From: Circinella umbellata
Lineage: Eukaryota > Mucoromycota > Mucoromycetes > Mucorales > Lichtheimiaceae
Assembly: GCA_025093555.1 (NCBI GenBank)
Contig: JAIWNF010000064.1
Span: 62,001 to 126,000 of the forward strand
Direction of reading: 5' to 3'
DNA: 64,000 bases
Shown here: one piece after another, positions 25,001-36,091 of the stretch
Numbering within the stretch: position 1 is the first letter of the stretch
Layout: every line of letters begins with the position of its first letter
Made by a program: the position numbers and the translations under genes
The notes under the pieces: generated by a model
Database searches by the model: none
What the model saw: only the letters and a program-made list of their open reading frames with translations
Told to the model about the DNA's origin: nothing

Positions 25001-25266
25001 ATTATTTACTAAAACGTAACAAAACAAATACTTAGTATAATAAAAAAAATACCTACCTATCAAAAAAACCTACACCTTTTTTTTTTTTTTTACATTATAC
25101 ACACATATATACACAGAGAGAAAGAGAAAGACATACAAGAAAACATATAAGGAGAAGTTTTAAAAAGTTCCTCTCCTCCCAATCAACGAACGACAAAAAA
25201 AAAAAAGGACACGTTTTGTTTTATTTTTTTTTACAGTTAAATAATGGAATTAGTGTTTAAACAAGA
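22025..25266. other. 3.2-kb gene-poor intergenic region (divergent SEC2 / SMG6)
   Basis: The longest clearly non-coding interval. It includes pyrimidine-rich and homopolymer tracts near both gene starts. A 145-codon frame at 23429-23866 is AT-rich and hydrophobic with no recognisable motif, and is not called. The 5' leader of the EST1/SMG6 gene has long poly-T and poly-A tracts. Confidence 0.5.
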
Positions 25267-25303
25267 ATGCCAAAACCGAATCCAGTTTCTCCCCCAGACG
25301 TAA
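25244..25303 (+). promoter_or_regulatory. overlapping upstream ORF at the SMG6 start
   Basis: An ATG at 25244 opens a 19-codon frame ending with TAA at 25301-25303. It overlaps the proposed main start (25267) in another frame, so ribosomes starting here would bypass the main ATG. This assumes that the transcript begins upstream of 25244 and that no leader intron removes it; an ACAG acceptor-like site ends just before, at about 25236. Confidence 0.45.
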
Positions 25304-28300
25304 AGAAGACGTCGCAAAACCAAAAACGTCGTACACGTAAACGACAGCGTCATAAAAAGAAACGTCAAGAAGTAGACGTTCTTTTTAATCAACCAAAAAA
25401 CCTTGATTTAAATGATTTGATAAGGTAAATAATAACACACCCCACCCCAAAAAAGAAAATTGTACTATGATACCTTTTTTTTTTTTATTTGGGGAAGAAG
25501 AGATAAAATATTTTTCTCTCTCCTCTCCCCACCCTTCAACAAAATATAAATATTGAAGTTATATGTATATATCTATATATTATAGTGAAGCATCAGCACT
25601 CGAACGACAATTAGGAGAACTTCAAACACAGTTGAAAGCCAACCATGCAAATATGCCTAGTAAGGAACAAGGTCGAAGAGCAAATGCAATCGCTACTGAA
25701 CAAATTATTGCCACCGAAGATGAAATTCAATACGTTCGTAAAAGGTAATATCATTGTGGAGAGAGATAAAGAAAGAAAGAATTTTCCCCCCAAAAAAAGC
25801 ACGTGTAGGAGTAGTACAAGCTTCATAAATCGATTTATTATATGCCAAATCAAAAAAAATTCATGCTCCCCCCCTCCTCCTTTATATTGTTTTTTTATAG
25901 TTTGAAAATAATTTACAGACAAATTATTACAGAAGATATTACTTATGCTGTAAATCATCATATTGAAGATAAGTTATGGCGTTATATTTGTTATGCAAAG
26001 ATTGAACAAGTTCGTAGTAAATTACGCAAGGTAATTTATTTATTCCTATCAAAATAAAAAAAATATATTATTTTTTAATAACCAAAAAGTGGCGGCTTTT
26101 ATTTTTTATTACATAGTTACGTCCTGATGAAGATCCTATCAATCGACAACGATTACAAAAACAATTATTGAAACATATTGATAGTAGTTTCAAATTTTAT
26201 CGTGAACTCAATAATACTATCAAGAATGATCATCATCTTGATACAAAGACTATCGGCATAGGTATGAAAGGGACGCAATTTATTTATAAAACCTCGTGAC
26301 GCTGATTTGGACACACAAACCTGTTTTTTTTTTAGATTTGTTCCGACAAGGTCCTTCCCTACCCACCGGTGATGAACAAGTTGCTGTGATATTACAATCT
26401 AATTATATTTGTATGGGTGATATAGCTCGCTATCGTGCTTCTAACTCTTTAACTAATAAAAAATCAAACGACGAAAATTGGCGATTAGCAAAAGCGTGTT
26501 ATCAAAAAGCCATTGATGCTTATCGATATAGTGGCAAACCCTATTCCCAACTTGCTCTTGTTTCACTTTCAAGTGGAAGTGCCGTTGACGTTGTATGGTA
26601 TTATTGCATGAGCTTGGCTATGAAACAACCTTCTAGCGTAGGACGTGATAATTTAAAAGCTTTTTATTCGAAAATTCGATTTTCTTCTCCTGATAAAACC
26701 AATAATCCCCAGAATGAGACCGGTATAAAAATGATTTCTCAATTTATTGAATCTTTTTTACAAATACATAAACAAGTTATGTTTGGTGATCCTAACAGGT
26801 AAAAAAAAAAGAGAGACTGGGATTTCATGTCGAGATTACAAGATTAATGGGTTTTCTTCTTTTTTTTTTAGTATGACGTCAATTCCAGATACCTTGGAAA
26901 CAGTCATCATGAAAACAGTTACTTGTGTTGCAAATGAAAACGATATTACCAAAGCAGACTCATCTACAATTCATGTATTGAAAGGCATGCTATCACGAAC
27001 CATCGTCATTTTACTTATCACCATTTGGGATATTGGAGAACGTATGAAAATTAAAGGTATGTTAACCAATCCGCTTTTAGATAGTGATGTTTTATATATA
27101 TACCGTAAAAAACAATTAGAACATGTAATATTAATAATCATGTTGATGTTGATGTTGATGATAATGATATAAATAGCAAATTTACCACAATGGACACAAC
27201 TTCAATCCTCTCAAATACGTTTATTATCTTTGGGTTTCAAGCTTCTTGCCAATTTGGTGAAAGCTACACACGAAGGATGGGATGATGCCAAAGAAAAGAT
27301 TGCTGAAGATACAAAATACGAACAATTAAACTCAATGGTTGAGAATGCCGTATTATCAGCACTTTCTATTTGGTGTAGTTATCTTGCAAATAATCTACCG
27401 GTCATAGCTCAATACTGTACTTCGGGTACCGGTGCGGATGGTCGTCGAGATAATGAAAGGAAAGAATTGGTAAAAGTGGTCCAATCGTTTGTGTCTGCAC
27501 TCATTAATCATCCCATGTTTCCCGATCCAGTTGTGAATGTGTTGCCAATAAATTATCCAGTATCTGAAGATGTTTTATTATTGGGTGTTGTTCCACTGAT
27601 ACGATTTCATGCGACAGTCGATTTCTTTAAAGAGAATGCATATGATGCTGTAGATGAATCCAAGATGGATGCTAGAAGACAAATTCGATGGGGACGTGTT
27701 CGGGATCTTGTAAAGAAGATTGCTGACTCGACTGTAAGTGAAATATATAATTGAGAGTGTGTTTTTTTCGCTGGAAGGAATAAAAAAAAATAGTTTTGAT
27801 GACTTACAAGCATTTATTATTATTATTATATATCTAGGCATTTGACTTTGTACAATATAATAAGAATGAACAAAAATATAGTGTTGTTGATGAAAATGCT
27901 AAACGACAACAACAAAGTCGATTTATGAAAGCGTTAGCAACACAACGTCTGATGGATCAAGTATCATCTCTTGAAAAGAATGTCAGTCGAATGAATTTGA
28001 CGTCAGCACCAACAGACAAGATTGAAGTATATACTGTTGTAGTAGATGTCACTGCATTCCTTGATGGTCTCAATAAGATCAAGAAATGGGCGAATCAAAC
28101 ACTTAATCCTAATAATCGTTCGCAAGATAGTATTCTTGAAGTACTTGTACCTTTAGAAAGTAAGTTTTTTTTTCTTAACAATCCATGTGAACGCTTTTTT
28201 TTTTGAAATGAAAAAGATGAGATTTAGTTATTTATTTGATTCTATGATTATTTTAGCAATTGATTCACTTGATGATCACAAAAAGGGATCATCGCATATG

Positions 28301-28930
28301 AATATGCAAGCTCGGGAATCCATTCGATTTTTGGATCAACATCTTGCTCGAGAAAAACCAAAGGATACTACAAAATCTTATTTACGTACTCAAAAGGTGA
28401 ATGAACAATTGACTGAATGGAGCCAGGCTGAATCTTATTGGATTGGTGAAGAAAGTCGAGCAAATATTGTCGATGCCCTTCTTTCGGATGATGATGAAGA
28501 CGAAGATGATGATAATGAAGATAAAGTTATTCACGAAAGTGATGTGGAATCTTTATCAAGTGATGATTTCTTTGAGTCTCGTCGACGTCAATTTGATGAA
28601 GCAGAAGGGGATTTCTCAGAAACAGATAGTTCAGAAGAAGAAGAAAGTGATGAAGAAGAAAGCGAAGAAGAAGAGCAAGGACAAGATACCACCACTCAAT
28701 TTAAAGAAGTGCCAAGAACATACATACCTATCATTAGCTGCATGCTTTACAATCTTAAGGAACGTTTAGTATTGGTGACGAATGATGAAAATCTAGCATG
28801 GTGGGCTGAAATGTTTGGTGATCCTGAAACAGGTCGACGACTATGTGTAAAAACAGTAGATGAATGGGATCAAATAGTTCGTACAATGAGTTTTAACAAA
28901 ACTTATGCTTATTCATGGAAACGTCGATAA
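25267..28930 (+). CDS. EST1/SMG6-family protein with split PIN domain
   Basis: Nonsense-mediated-decay and telomerase-associated family. Nine exons (25267-25424, 25586-25744, 25901-26030, 26117-26261, 26336-26798, 26872-27056, 27177-27733, 27838-28159, 28257-28930) total 2793 nt, 930 aa. After a basic N-terminus comes the 14-3-3-like/TPR region (YRQIITEDITYAVNHHIEDK, LWRYICYAKIEQ, YICMGDIARYRA). The EST1-binding domain follows: ACYQKAIDAYRYSGKPYSQL, then VVWYYCMSLAMKQP. The C-terminal third resembles a PIN nuclease: VYTVVVDVTAFLDGL, VLVPLETIDSLDDHKKG and LVLVTNDENLAWWAEMFG. About 110 residues, mostly acidic (many D/E runs), are inserted between the first and last PIN blocks. The block before the final Asp reads YIPIISC, without the Asp usual in SMG6, so nuclease activity is uncertain. 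Confidence 0.88.
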
Positions 28931-29132
28931 ACCCCAAATAATAATAATATATATTTATACATATATCAAATAAACTAATCATTCATTCAACTCATTTTGT
29001 GCTGTTCGATATCATTTGTAATTTTTTGTCAACAAAAAAGAAAGAAAGTGTAATCTGTATATGAGTAATGGTTTTTTTTTCAATTTATTGTTATTCAAAA
29101 CAACAAAAATGAGAAAGGGAAAAAGATAAAAT

Positions 29133-29276
29133 TTAAGCAGACTTCTTAGCCTTGGCAACGGTGGAACCGAGGGCGAAAGCACGCTATAAAATAAAAATAA
29201 TACATATGTCAATAAAACAATTTTTTTTATCATCTAACTCAAAAACTCATTCTCCATCTGTTTCCCAGTAATTCTT

Positions 29277-29320
<44 letters not shown>

Positions 29321-30136
29321 AAACTTTACCTTGTTCTTCAACTTTTGAATCTTGAAACGGTCAAAGTCAGTCAAGTTGGCGCGAACTTCACGTTGCTTAA
29401 GCTTTTGAGCCCAAGCAGACTTTTCCCATTGAGCAATAACTTGGCTCTTTTCCAAGTACTTCTTGAGAACAGCTTGACCAGCGCTACGGGGAAGACCCTT
29501 GACAACCAAGTTGGTCAAAGTCATACGGGCATAAGCCAAAGGTTGACGAACGACACCAGTAGTAGGACCGTCGATGAGGGCCTAAAAAATTATTATCCAT
29601 TGTTGAATCAAATTTATAAATAAGTATTATAATAAATGAATCCATCGAATAATTGTCGTATATTTTTTTTGAAATCAAATCGTATAAAAAGATATAAAAA
29701 AAGGGACATTAATAATACATTGGCATATATAATACAACAATATATATTTGTATATACTAGTTTGCCCTTTATTTGATTTCTTTTCTACTTACGCGCTTAT
29801 GGTCAACAATGTCGACAATAACAGCCAACTTGCTAGCATCAGCACCGTTGTTAATGAGAACAACACGGCCGACCTCGACTTGACGCTTGAAAGAACCTTG
29901 CTAATGAATCGTGAAAATTATACATTTTCAAAAAAATAAATAATTGTATATTATATAATATGTATATATTAATCCAAACTGTAAAAATCCAAAATCATAT
30001 ATCCATCCATCCATCTATCTATCCATCCGTATATATATATATATCGTTCGTATTTTTTTTCTTTCGTCGTTCGTTATGTTCCCCCTTTCTCTTTTTGTTT
30101 GCCCTCATGCACCATCCTCTATATACGTACCACCAT
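29133..30136 (-). CDS. RPL14: 60S ribosomal protein eL14
   Basis: Large-subunit ribosomal protein. Four exons (30136-30131, 29900-29793, 29581-29330, 29183-29133) give 417 nt, 138 aa, the yeast length. The first exon is only ATG GTG, spliced with GTACGT to [19 protein letters not shown]. The body matches eL14: [76 protein letters not shown]. Lys is nearly always AAG and Ala/Val often GCC/GTC, unlike the AT-ending codons of most neighbours, which is the usual mark of very high expression. The last intron contains a CA microsatellite. Confidence 0.96.
29283..29315. repeat. (AC)n microsatellite in RPL14 intron
   Basis: About 16 uninterrupted AC dinucleotides inside the third RPL14 intron, close to the donor side of the minus-strand gene. 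Confidence 0.95.
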
Positions 30137-30755
30137 GGTGATTATATCGGAAGGAGAGAACGTACTTCCACAGCAACCTTGAGCTATTTTGTCACAATCC
30201 CGATCTATTACCAAATATAGTATATATATTTTAAACCCAGTGTAAAGCAACCACACTTCTTTTTGAATTTCAATCAGCAATTACATTTACTATCCTGTAT
30301 ATTCAGTACAATATTCTTTATGATATGATATTGTTAATTAATTTAGTGATATAAAGAGTGTATTGATATTTAGAATAAAATATTTTTGTTATCATTTTAT
30401 AGTCAATAAAAACTTTTTTTTTAGCTATTTTATAACTTTTCCTTATCAGGGAACTGTACTAGATAATAAGTCCATACTAAATCAATTTACAATTTAATTG
30501 TTGAACTGCTAGTTACTATTACTACACTATTTGGCTACATATATATATATATATATAGTCCATTATTTTTAACAAAAACATGTCTTTTTTCTTCTTCTTC
30601 ATCTTCTTCATTTTCTTATGCCTACTAAATACTGTTATTTTTCTGTCTGTCTTTTGACGTTGACAATTGACAAGATGTTTAATACGTATTGGTTCCAAAT
30701 ACACGATCAGAAAAAAAAAACACAAAAACATGCGATATGATCAGTTGAAATTTTA
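30137..30755. other. intergenic
   Basis: RPL14 promoter side followed by AT-rich sequence up to the ERG25 pseudogene. A TA run lies near 30538-30557. No gene was recognised. Confidence 0.55.
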
Positions 30756-31440
30756 TGATGTTTCTGCACCAGTGCAAAAAAGGAATCCAATAATGAAAAG
30801 ACCCAAGGAAAAATTATCACCAGCATGTGAATCAATGACTTGAAATAAACCGAAAAAAAAAACAATCCATAATAAACATGGTAAAGCCAAATAAACTGTT
30901 CGCATGAAAGGATTTTTAATTTCAAAATCCATTTAAAAAATGATCACCACGGTAATATCAAAGGTCCACTACATATAAAAGTATAGCCAAACAAAGAATC
31001 ATTATTTCACAATGAGGATAAGCCTATTCGGCAGCAATAGATCAAAAGGAGCAGAATATTCATGATTGGACTTTTGTTTTACGTACAAAAGGGAATCAAT
31101 GTATTTATAAAATCGATGTGTCATATAATGATAGAAGTCTTTAAAAAATAACATAATTTCATAACAAATAATTTGCTTTTCATTAGTTGAAATAAAAAAG
31201 AAAGTATGTAACAGAGAACCTATCATTTATTATGGACAACTAACGAATAGATTCTTTAATTATGCATAATAATCATTTTAAAATTATGTAAAAAAAAAAA
31301 TTACCAAGGAGGAAACATCATGTATACCAATAAATATGGTCAAGTGGACGAAAGGAAAATAGTAAGTGGATCTTTTAGGCAAAAGAAAATGAGACTTTGA
31401 ATTGATCCATTGATATATTATAATTATCATCTGTATCAAT
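30756..31440 (-). pseudogene. decayed partial copy of ERG25
   Basis: Nucleotide similarity to exons 2 and 3 of the intact ERG25 at 41.9-43.1 kb, same strand. 31300-31436 aligns with the exon-2 region, including the TTACCAAG donor. 31012-31160 aligns with the first half of exon 3: the translated remnant keeps DFYHYMTHRF and NHEYSAPFDLL, against [10 protein letters not shown] and [11 protein letters not shown] in the intact protein. 30756-30890 aligns with the end of exon 3. Frameshifts, stops and internal deletions are everywhere, and no equivalents of exons 1 and 4 are visible. Because remnants of intron positions persist, this is a DNA-level duplicate, not a retrocopy. Confidence 0.8.
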
Positions 31441-31997
31441 AATAACGAGTCATTGTCCTTCATGCGTATTCTTGCAGAAAAAAAAAGCAAGAAACAGATA
31501 GATATTAGTAGCGCAGTATAGGTTGATATCGTATAAATTTGCAGGTAAATTTTTTTTCAACAGTCAACGAATGTATTTTCAAATTGACGCATTCGACAGA
31601 AAAACAAAAAAGAAAAGGTATTCTTTTTTTCGTATTATATTTAGTCTTATAATTTTTCTTTTCTTTTATATCTATAATGGAGTAATAAATTGCTTGCTTT
31701 CATTACTCTCTGCTCTCTCTCTGTCGTTGCACTAATATACAAATACGTATAACATCACTATAAAATAAACATCTACATAAGTAGAGATCCCTTTTTTTCA
31801 GGTTCAGGGAAATAATATTATACGTATTATAATATTATATAAAGAATTATTTAGCCTACTATTTATTTCATGGTTGTGTGGAATAAAGTTCAACTTTAAG
31901 TATTAAAAAAATAATACGTCTCTATAAATGAATGAGAATACTAAAAATTAATGAAATCACCCTCCTCCATGTTATAAAAAATCGAGAGCAACCAAAA
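31441..31997. other. intergenic
   Basis: AT-rich; a short perfect inverted TATTATACGTATTATAATA-type stretch lies near 31816. No gene was recognised. Confidence 0.5.
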
Positions 31998-32664
31998 GTC
32001 GTGCTATCCTGCGGTCGTGCTATCCCCCCATAATTTGACTCCGCTGTCTTCGATCACGCCTTACTATCCTACCGTTTTCAATAGCTGTCCATTGACACTT
32101 GATATTATGATATATGAGCTTTATAATAATAAAATCACATTTGCGTATAGATGATAGATTGTTCTTATTTATCAGGTAATATGTAATGAATATCTTTTAC
32201 TCAAACCCTCTTTACCAATGTAAGTGTTACTTTTGGTTAATGGAAGTACATGACACGTATGTTAACTTGACTTATACATTATTACAATTCCAAATATGAT
32301 TCTTGGGAAATAGTTTATCTTATAATAGTTATTGTACTTATTTATGGTTTTTTACTACTAACATTTATATTATTTTTAAATTTTTCCTTTAGTAAAAAGA
32401 TTTAATCAACTTTCGCATCATTTATCATTTTATTTCACCCCTGTTATAACTTCGTACTCTATTTATATAATATAAATGTACACTATTGAGCCAAAAAGAA
32501 AAGTATTTAAAACGAAACAAAAGCACCGGCTTTTTTAACGTCATTATATGTTGGAAAATATTATCTATGCAAAAGTACAACTTTCACGGCAGGGCAGGGT
32601 ATCAATGGCACGACCAAGTACAGCGGAATAAAATAAACGCAGTCTTGGGGGGATGGCACGACCA
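31998..32664. mobile_element. non-autonomous element with imperfect terminal inverted repeats
   Basis: The left arm at 32013 reads GGTCGTGCTATCCCCCCA and is followed by CCGCTG at 32041. The right arm, read from 32664 on the other strand, gives GGTCGTGCCATCCCCCCA followed by CCGCTG. Similarity continues more weakly for about 60 bp. Each arm also carries an extra GTCGTGC copy (31998 on the left, 32608-32614 on the right). The 550-bp interior is AT-rich with no ORF. No clear target-site duplication was found. The right arm overlaps the proposed start codon of the downstream zinc-finger gene. Confidence 0.6.
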
Positions 32665-34492
32665 CAGTTGACCACATTGACAATGGGAGAACTTGATTCT
32701 AACCTCCTTCCGTGCACAGATGAGAACTGTAATTCCACCTTCAAAGATCAAAAGGCACTTAACAATCATGTTAATGACTATCATAAACTTGAGCATGTTG
32801 TTAATTTTAAAAAAGACAAAGGTAAGATGAAATACTAAATGAGGTGCGAATTGCATAAGTCTTAATAACATTTGTCTTTTTTTATTTAGATGCTCTGTGT
32901 ATCAAACTTAAACGAAGTAAAGATTGTTTATTGTGCCCATATTGCACAAAGAGCTTTAATTCATTTTCGGCAATCAGAAAGCATCTGAATAAGTTTGAAG
33001 GGAACTGCGGAACCAATGGAGGTACGAGATTCAACAAGAGGCAACGACTTATCTTTGCGCACTGAATAAATATTTTCGTTTTTATTTTAAATCAGACTCT
33101 CCCGATCTTCTTGGCGATGAAAAGAATACAGTAAGTGTTCTCTTGCCAGATTGCCCATTATATGACGATTCTTTGCCACTCCCTTCCGAACCTAGTCAAC
33201 GCCACTCTTACACTGAAGCAATTGTCCAAGGTTGTCAATCAATGGAGGCAAGTGAGGACGAAAAATCTAAAAATGAGTGGATAATTGAAAAATTACAAAT
33301 CGAGCCGATAGCTCTGATTGAAGATAATGAATCACCTCAGAAAGCAGAGTACAACGCTTTCACACACACCACAAACATTCAACGTATGACAGGCAAGCGG
33401 TTCATTTGCCACCCAATTGTTCCAGCAAAGCGCAAACTACAAGAAAGCTCCACCAACGAGATTCTGGCCACTTCATTTGCTCATTTAATCCATTCGTCTC
33501 CCCTTCGCAATATCTTATTAGAACGACACTATTTTGAAGTCAATCACGAAGTTTGTCAAATGTTGAATACTGACTGGGAACACGCACCACATATCAAATA
33601 TGCCTGTGCCCAAGCTCTTGCTGGTTGCATATTGGTGAACGAAAAGGCTGGACAAGCTGTTCTTGTCAATACTCTCGAAGTTTATTGTCGTCTTCGCTCA
33701 GTAGATATTCACCGCGAGCTGTCCAATCAACATGGATCTTTACCACCACCAACATCCTTTTACGAGAATGTCTGGCCATGTGTGCTGTCTACAAGTGATG
33801 GAGAAAAATTGACTATTGGCACACAAACGATGAATGCATTAATCACCTCGACGATACGCCTAGATATCAAGGAAGAACCAAAAGTTGGACCAACTACCTG
33901 CACAGCAGATTGTCGATCTAAAACAATCAAAATCTACATTGATCATGGAAGCTGGGAAAAGGCCGTAAAGATCTCAAAGAATACCATGACGAGACAACTG
34001 GAACAATTTAATTTAACCAGTCAGCTGCGACAAATTCGTTCACAATTCCATCACCCTTCATCGTATTACTTGATTCGTGCATCAAGCTTTTTGGCAATGC
34101 CATTCTCGTGTCAGCCACTCTCAATATTCACCTTTGAGAATCATGAACATGGAAACAACAAAACAAACGCTCACGAAAAAGCATCCATGGTAGCCTCACG
34201 GTTGTTTAAACTTATTGCACACCAGGTCTTGTCTACAACCAAACCATCTTTATCAAAAGCACAACTGAATCAATTGGCTTCCCAATGTGGAAATGGCAAA
34301 GTTCGAGATATAATTGTTAACATTTCATCATCGCTTGTTGATGCGGACGATATACTTATTTTACACAATGGTGAATTGAACAACAGCTTAACTCAACTTG
34401 CTTCACTTTTGTCATCTGATATTGCGAAAGCTAACAAGTCGTATGTCATACCTAATATCCAAAAGAGAATAAAAGCCTTACTGGAAGAGTAA
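32653..34492 (+). CDS. C2H2 zinc-finger protein with uncharacterised C-terminal region
   Basis: Three exons (32653-32821, 32890-33021, 33096-34492) give 1698 nt, 565 aa. Residues 20-45 hold one zinc finger (LPCTDENCNSTFKDQKAL, then NNHVNDYH) and exon 2 another (CPYCTKSFNSFSAIRKH, then C). Residues about 170-560 form a long, mostly helical region (LLERHYFEVNHEVCQMLNTD, HIKYACAQALAGCILVNE, YCRLRSVDIHREL) that was not recognised. The ATG at 32653 lies inside the right inverted repeat of the preceding element. A second in-frame Met at 32683 (MGELDSNL) lies outside it and may be the true start. The last exon has more balanced codons (many GCC, CAC, ATC) than its surroundings. A mutated fragment of the last exon reappears at 40.27-40.71 kb. 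Confidence 0.75.
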
Positions 34493-34742
34493 AGAGGAAT
34501 CAATCAGCTTTCAATGCCAAAATGCGATCTTCTTTAATGTCACGTACTTAACTTGTAATATACATACATATATGAAGGGTATAATAATAATAAACAAAAA
34601 AGGGGGAGCATTAATAAAGTAATTGCCATGGGTTTTAAGAGGTTTATTGTATATATTCTTTTCTTTTCTTTTTTCTTTCAAATAAAGTGTGAGAATAGAT
34701 AACTATATTTGCTGAATTTGATTAATATGTTATAATTATTCA

Positions 34743-35046
34743 TGTAGTGTCCTGGAGTTAAGAGTGTAAAATCCCAAAGATTCTGAGGGTCTACCCCTGA
34801 TAAAGCTAAAAAGGATCTTCCTAAGAATAATGTTATCATACCTTAAGATAGCATTCTTTAAGATACATTCTTCAGATGACATACCAGAGATAACCCATCA
34901 TAATAAACAACTCATATAAATAAACCAACTCGTACATAGAATAATAATCTTTATCTTATTTTTCAAGAATAAACACTGTTTCAAAGGACTCATCGTTTTT
35001 TTATATTTTATTGTTGAACTAAATTATTATTCTATCGTACACCTCA
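34743..35046 (+). mobile_element. possible solo LTR
   Basis: The segment starts TGTAGTG and ends CACCTCA, imperfect inverted ends of TG...CA type. It is flanked by ATTCA and ATTCG, a 4-of-5 match to a 5-bp target duplication. Inside are a TATA-like TATAAATAAA near 34915 and AATAATAATC/AATAAAC signals further on, in the order promoter then poly(A) signal. No second copy or internal domain occurs in the window, so this rests on structure alone. An ordinary AT-rich spacer is the alternative. Confidence 0.3.
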
Positions 35047-35616
35047 ATTCGAATTGATAATATACTGTCATGATGATATTGAAAAGGTTGAAGAAAGCTT
35101 TTTTCTTAGATCGGTTTCTAGAACTATGATCTATTGGATCTACATATACGTAACAAGCTTTGATTTTGATACTAGTTTTTTATCCTTCTAAAGTAGAAAA
35201 TTTTTTCATTGATTTTATCTAAAATAAGTTTGTTGACTTAAAAAAAACTTTTATATGAATATGTAATACTTTATGGATAAGTACGCAAGTGTCGACAAAA
35301 ACTACTATGGACACTAAAACCTCAATGACAGCCCTTCTACAGTACAAATACTCACGATGGTTCTTGTAACATGAAAATCATAGCCCAGTGAAAGCAAGTG
35401 AAAAAAAGACCCAGGCCTGCGCTTAATCTCTCTTCAATCAATTTCCAACGGATCCTACTATCATCAACCACTTTGATTAAATCGCTCACCAGGTTGTGAT
35501 GATCGTTGGTTCATTGGTAGAAGCCAAAGTGGAAGTAGTATTAGCAGTAATTCTGTTATTGTTCATTTTTATTTAAAGTGGAAAGCGACAAATTTTTTTA
35601 CAAACACTTAAAACGC

Positions 35617-35665
35617 TCCTTGTAATTTTACAAGCTTTGCATTTTGCAAGCTTTCTTTACAAGGA
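35617..35665. repeat. 49-bp near-palindrome
   Basis: TCCTTGTAA at the left and TTACAAGGA at the right enclose CAAGCTTTGCATTTTGCAAGCTT, so almost the whole 49 bp can fold into one hairpin. A second small inverted repeat (GCTGCT / AGCAGC) follows at about 35677-35697. Confidence 0.7.
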
Positions 35666-35780
35666 CAGTTGCGAGTGCTGCTCTAATGTAGCAGCTGATA
35701 AAATATGTTATTGTTATTGTTGAAATAATAATCACTTTTACTAACAGTGGAAATAAGCGGCGGGAATGTTTGAAATGCAA

Positions 35781-36091
35781 CAGTCAACCCCGGTTCTGCA
35801 CCGTTTGTTTTTGGAAATGTTAAATATACTTAATAGAATCGCAACTTGCAACTTGCATCAAGGTTTTTTTGTGAGTTGCGCTAATCGGTAGTAAACTGTA
35901 TCATAGTTTAATAATTATGTATAGTATTCGTATGAACCATTGTCCAAATATGGAAAAATCCACAATGCCAGCAAAGAATAATTGGTGAGAACTGTATTTA
36001 AATGTATATCAAGTCTCGCTTCTTGCAAGTCTTCGGTTCTGCAACAAAAAAATAAGAAAATCTCAGGTGTGCAAAAACAGGGGGTTGACTG
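35781..36091. mobile_element. 311-bp MITE-like element
   Basis: The left end CAGTCAACCCC.GTTCTGCAC and the reverse complement of the right end (CAGTCAACCCCC, then TGTTTTTGCAC) form imperfect inverted repeats of about 22 bp. The interior has no ORF and contains several TTGCAA/CTTGCAAG motifs near both ends. A target duplication was not evident. The size and structure fit a miniature inverted-repeat element. Confidence 0.55.
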
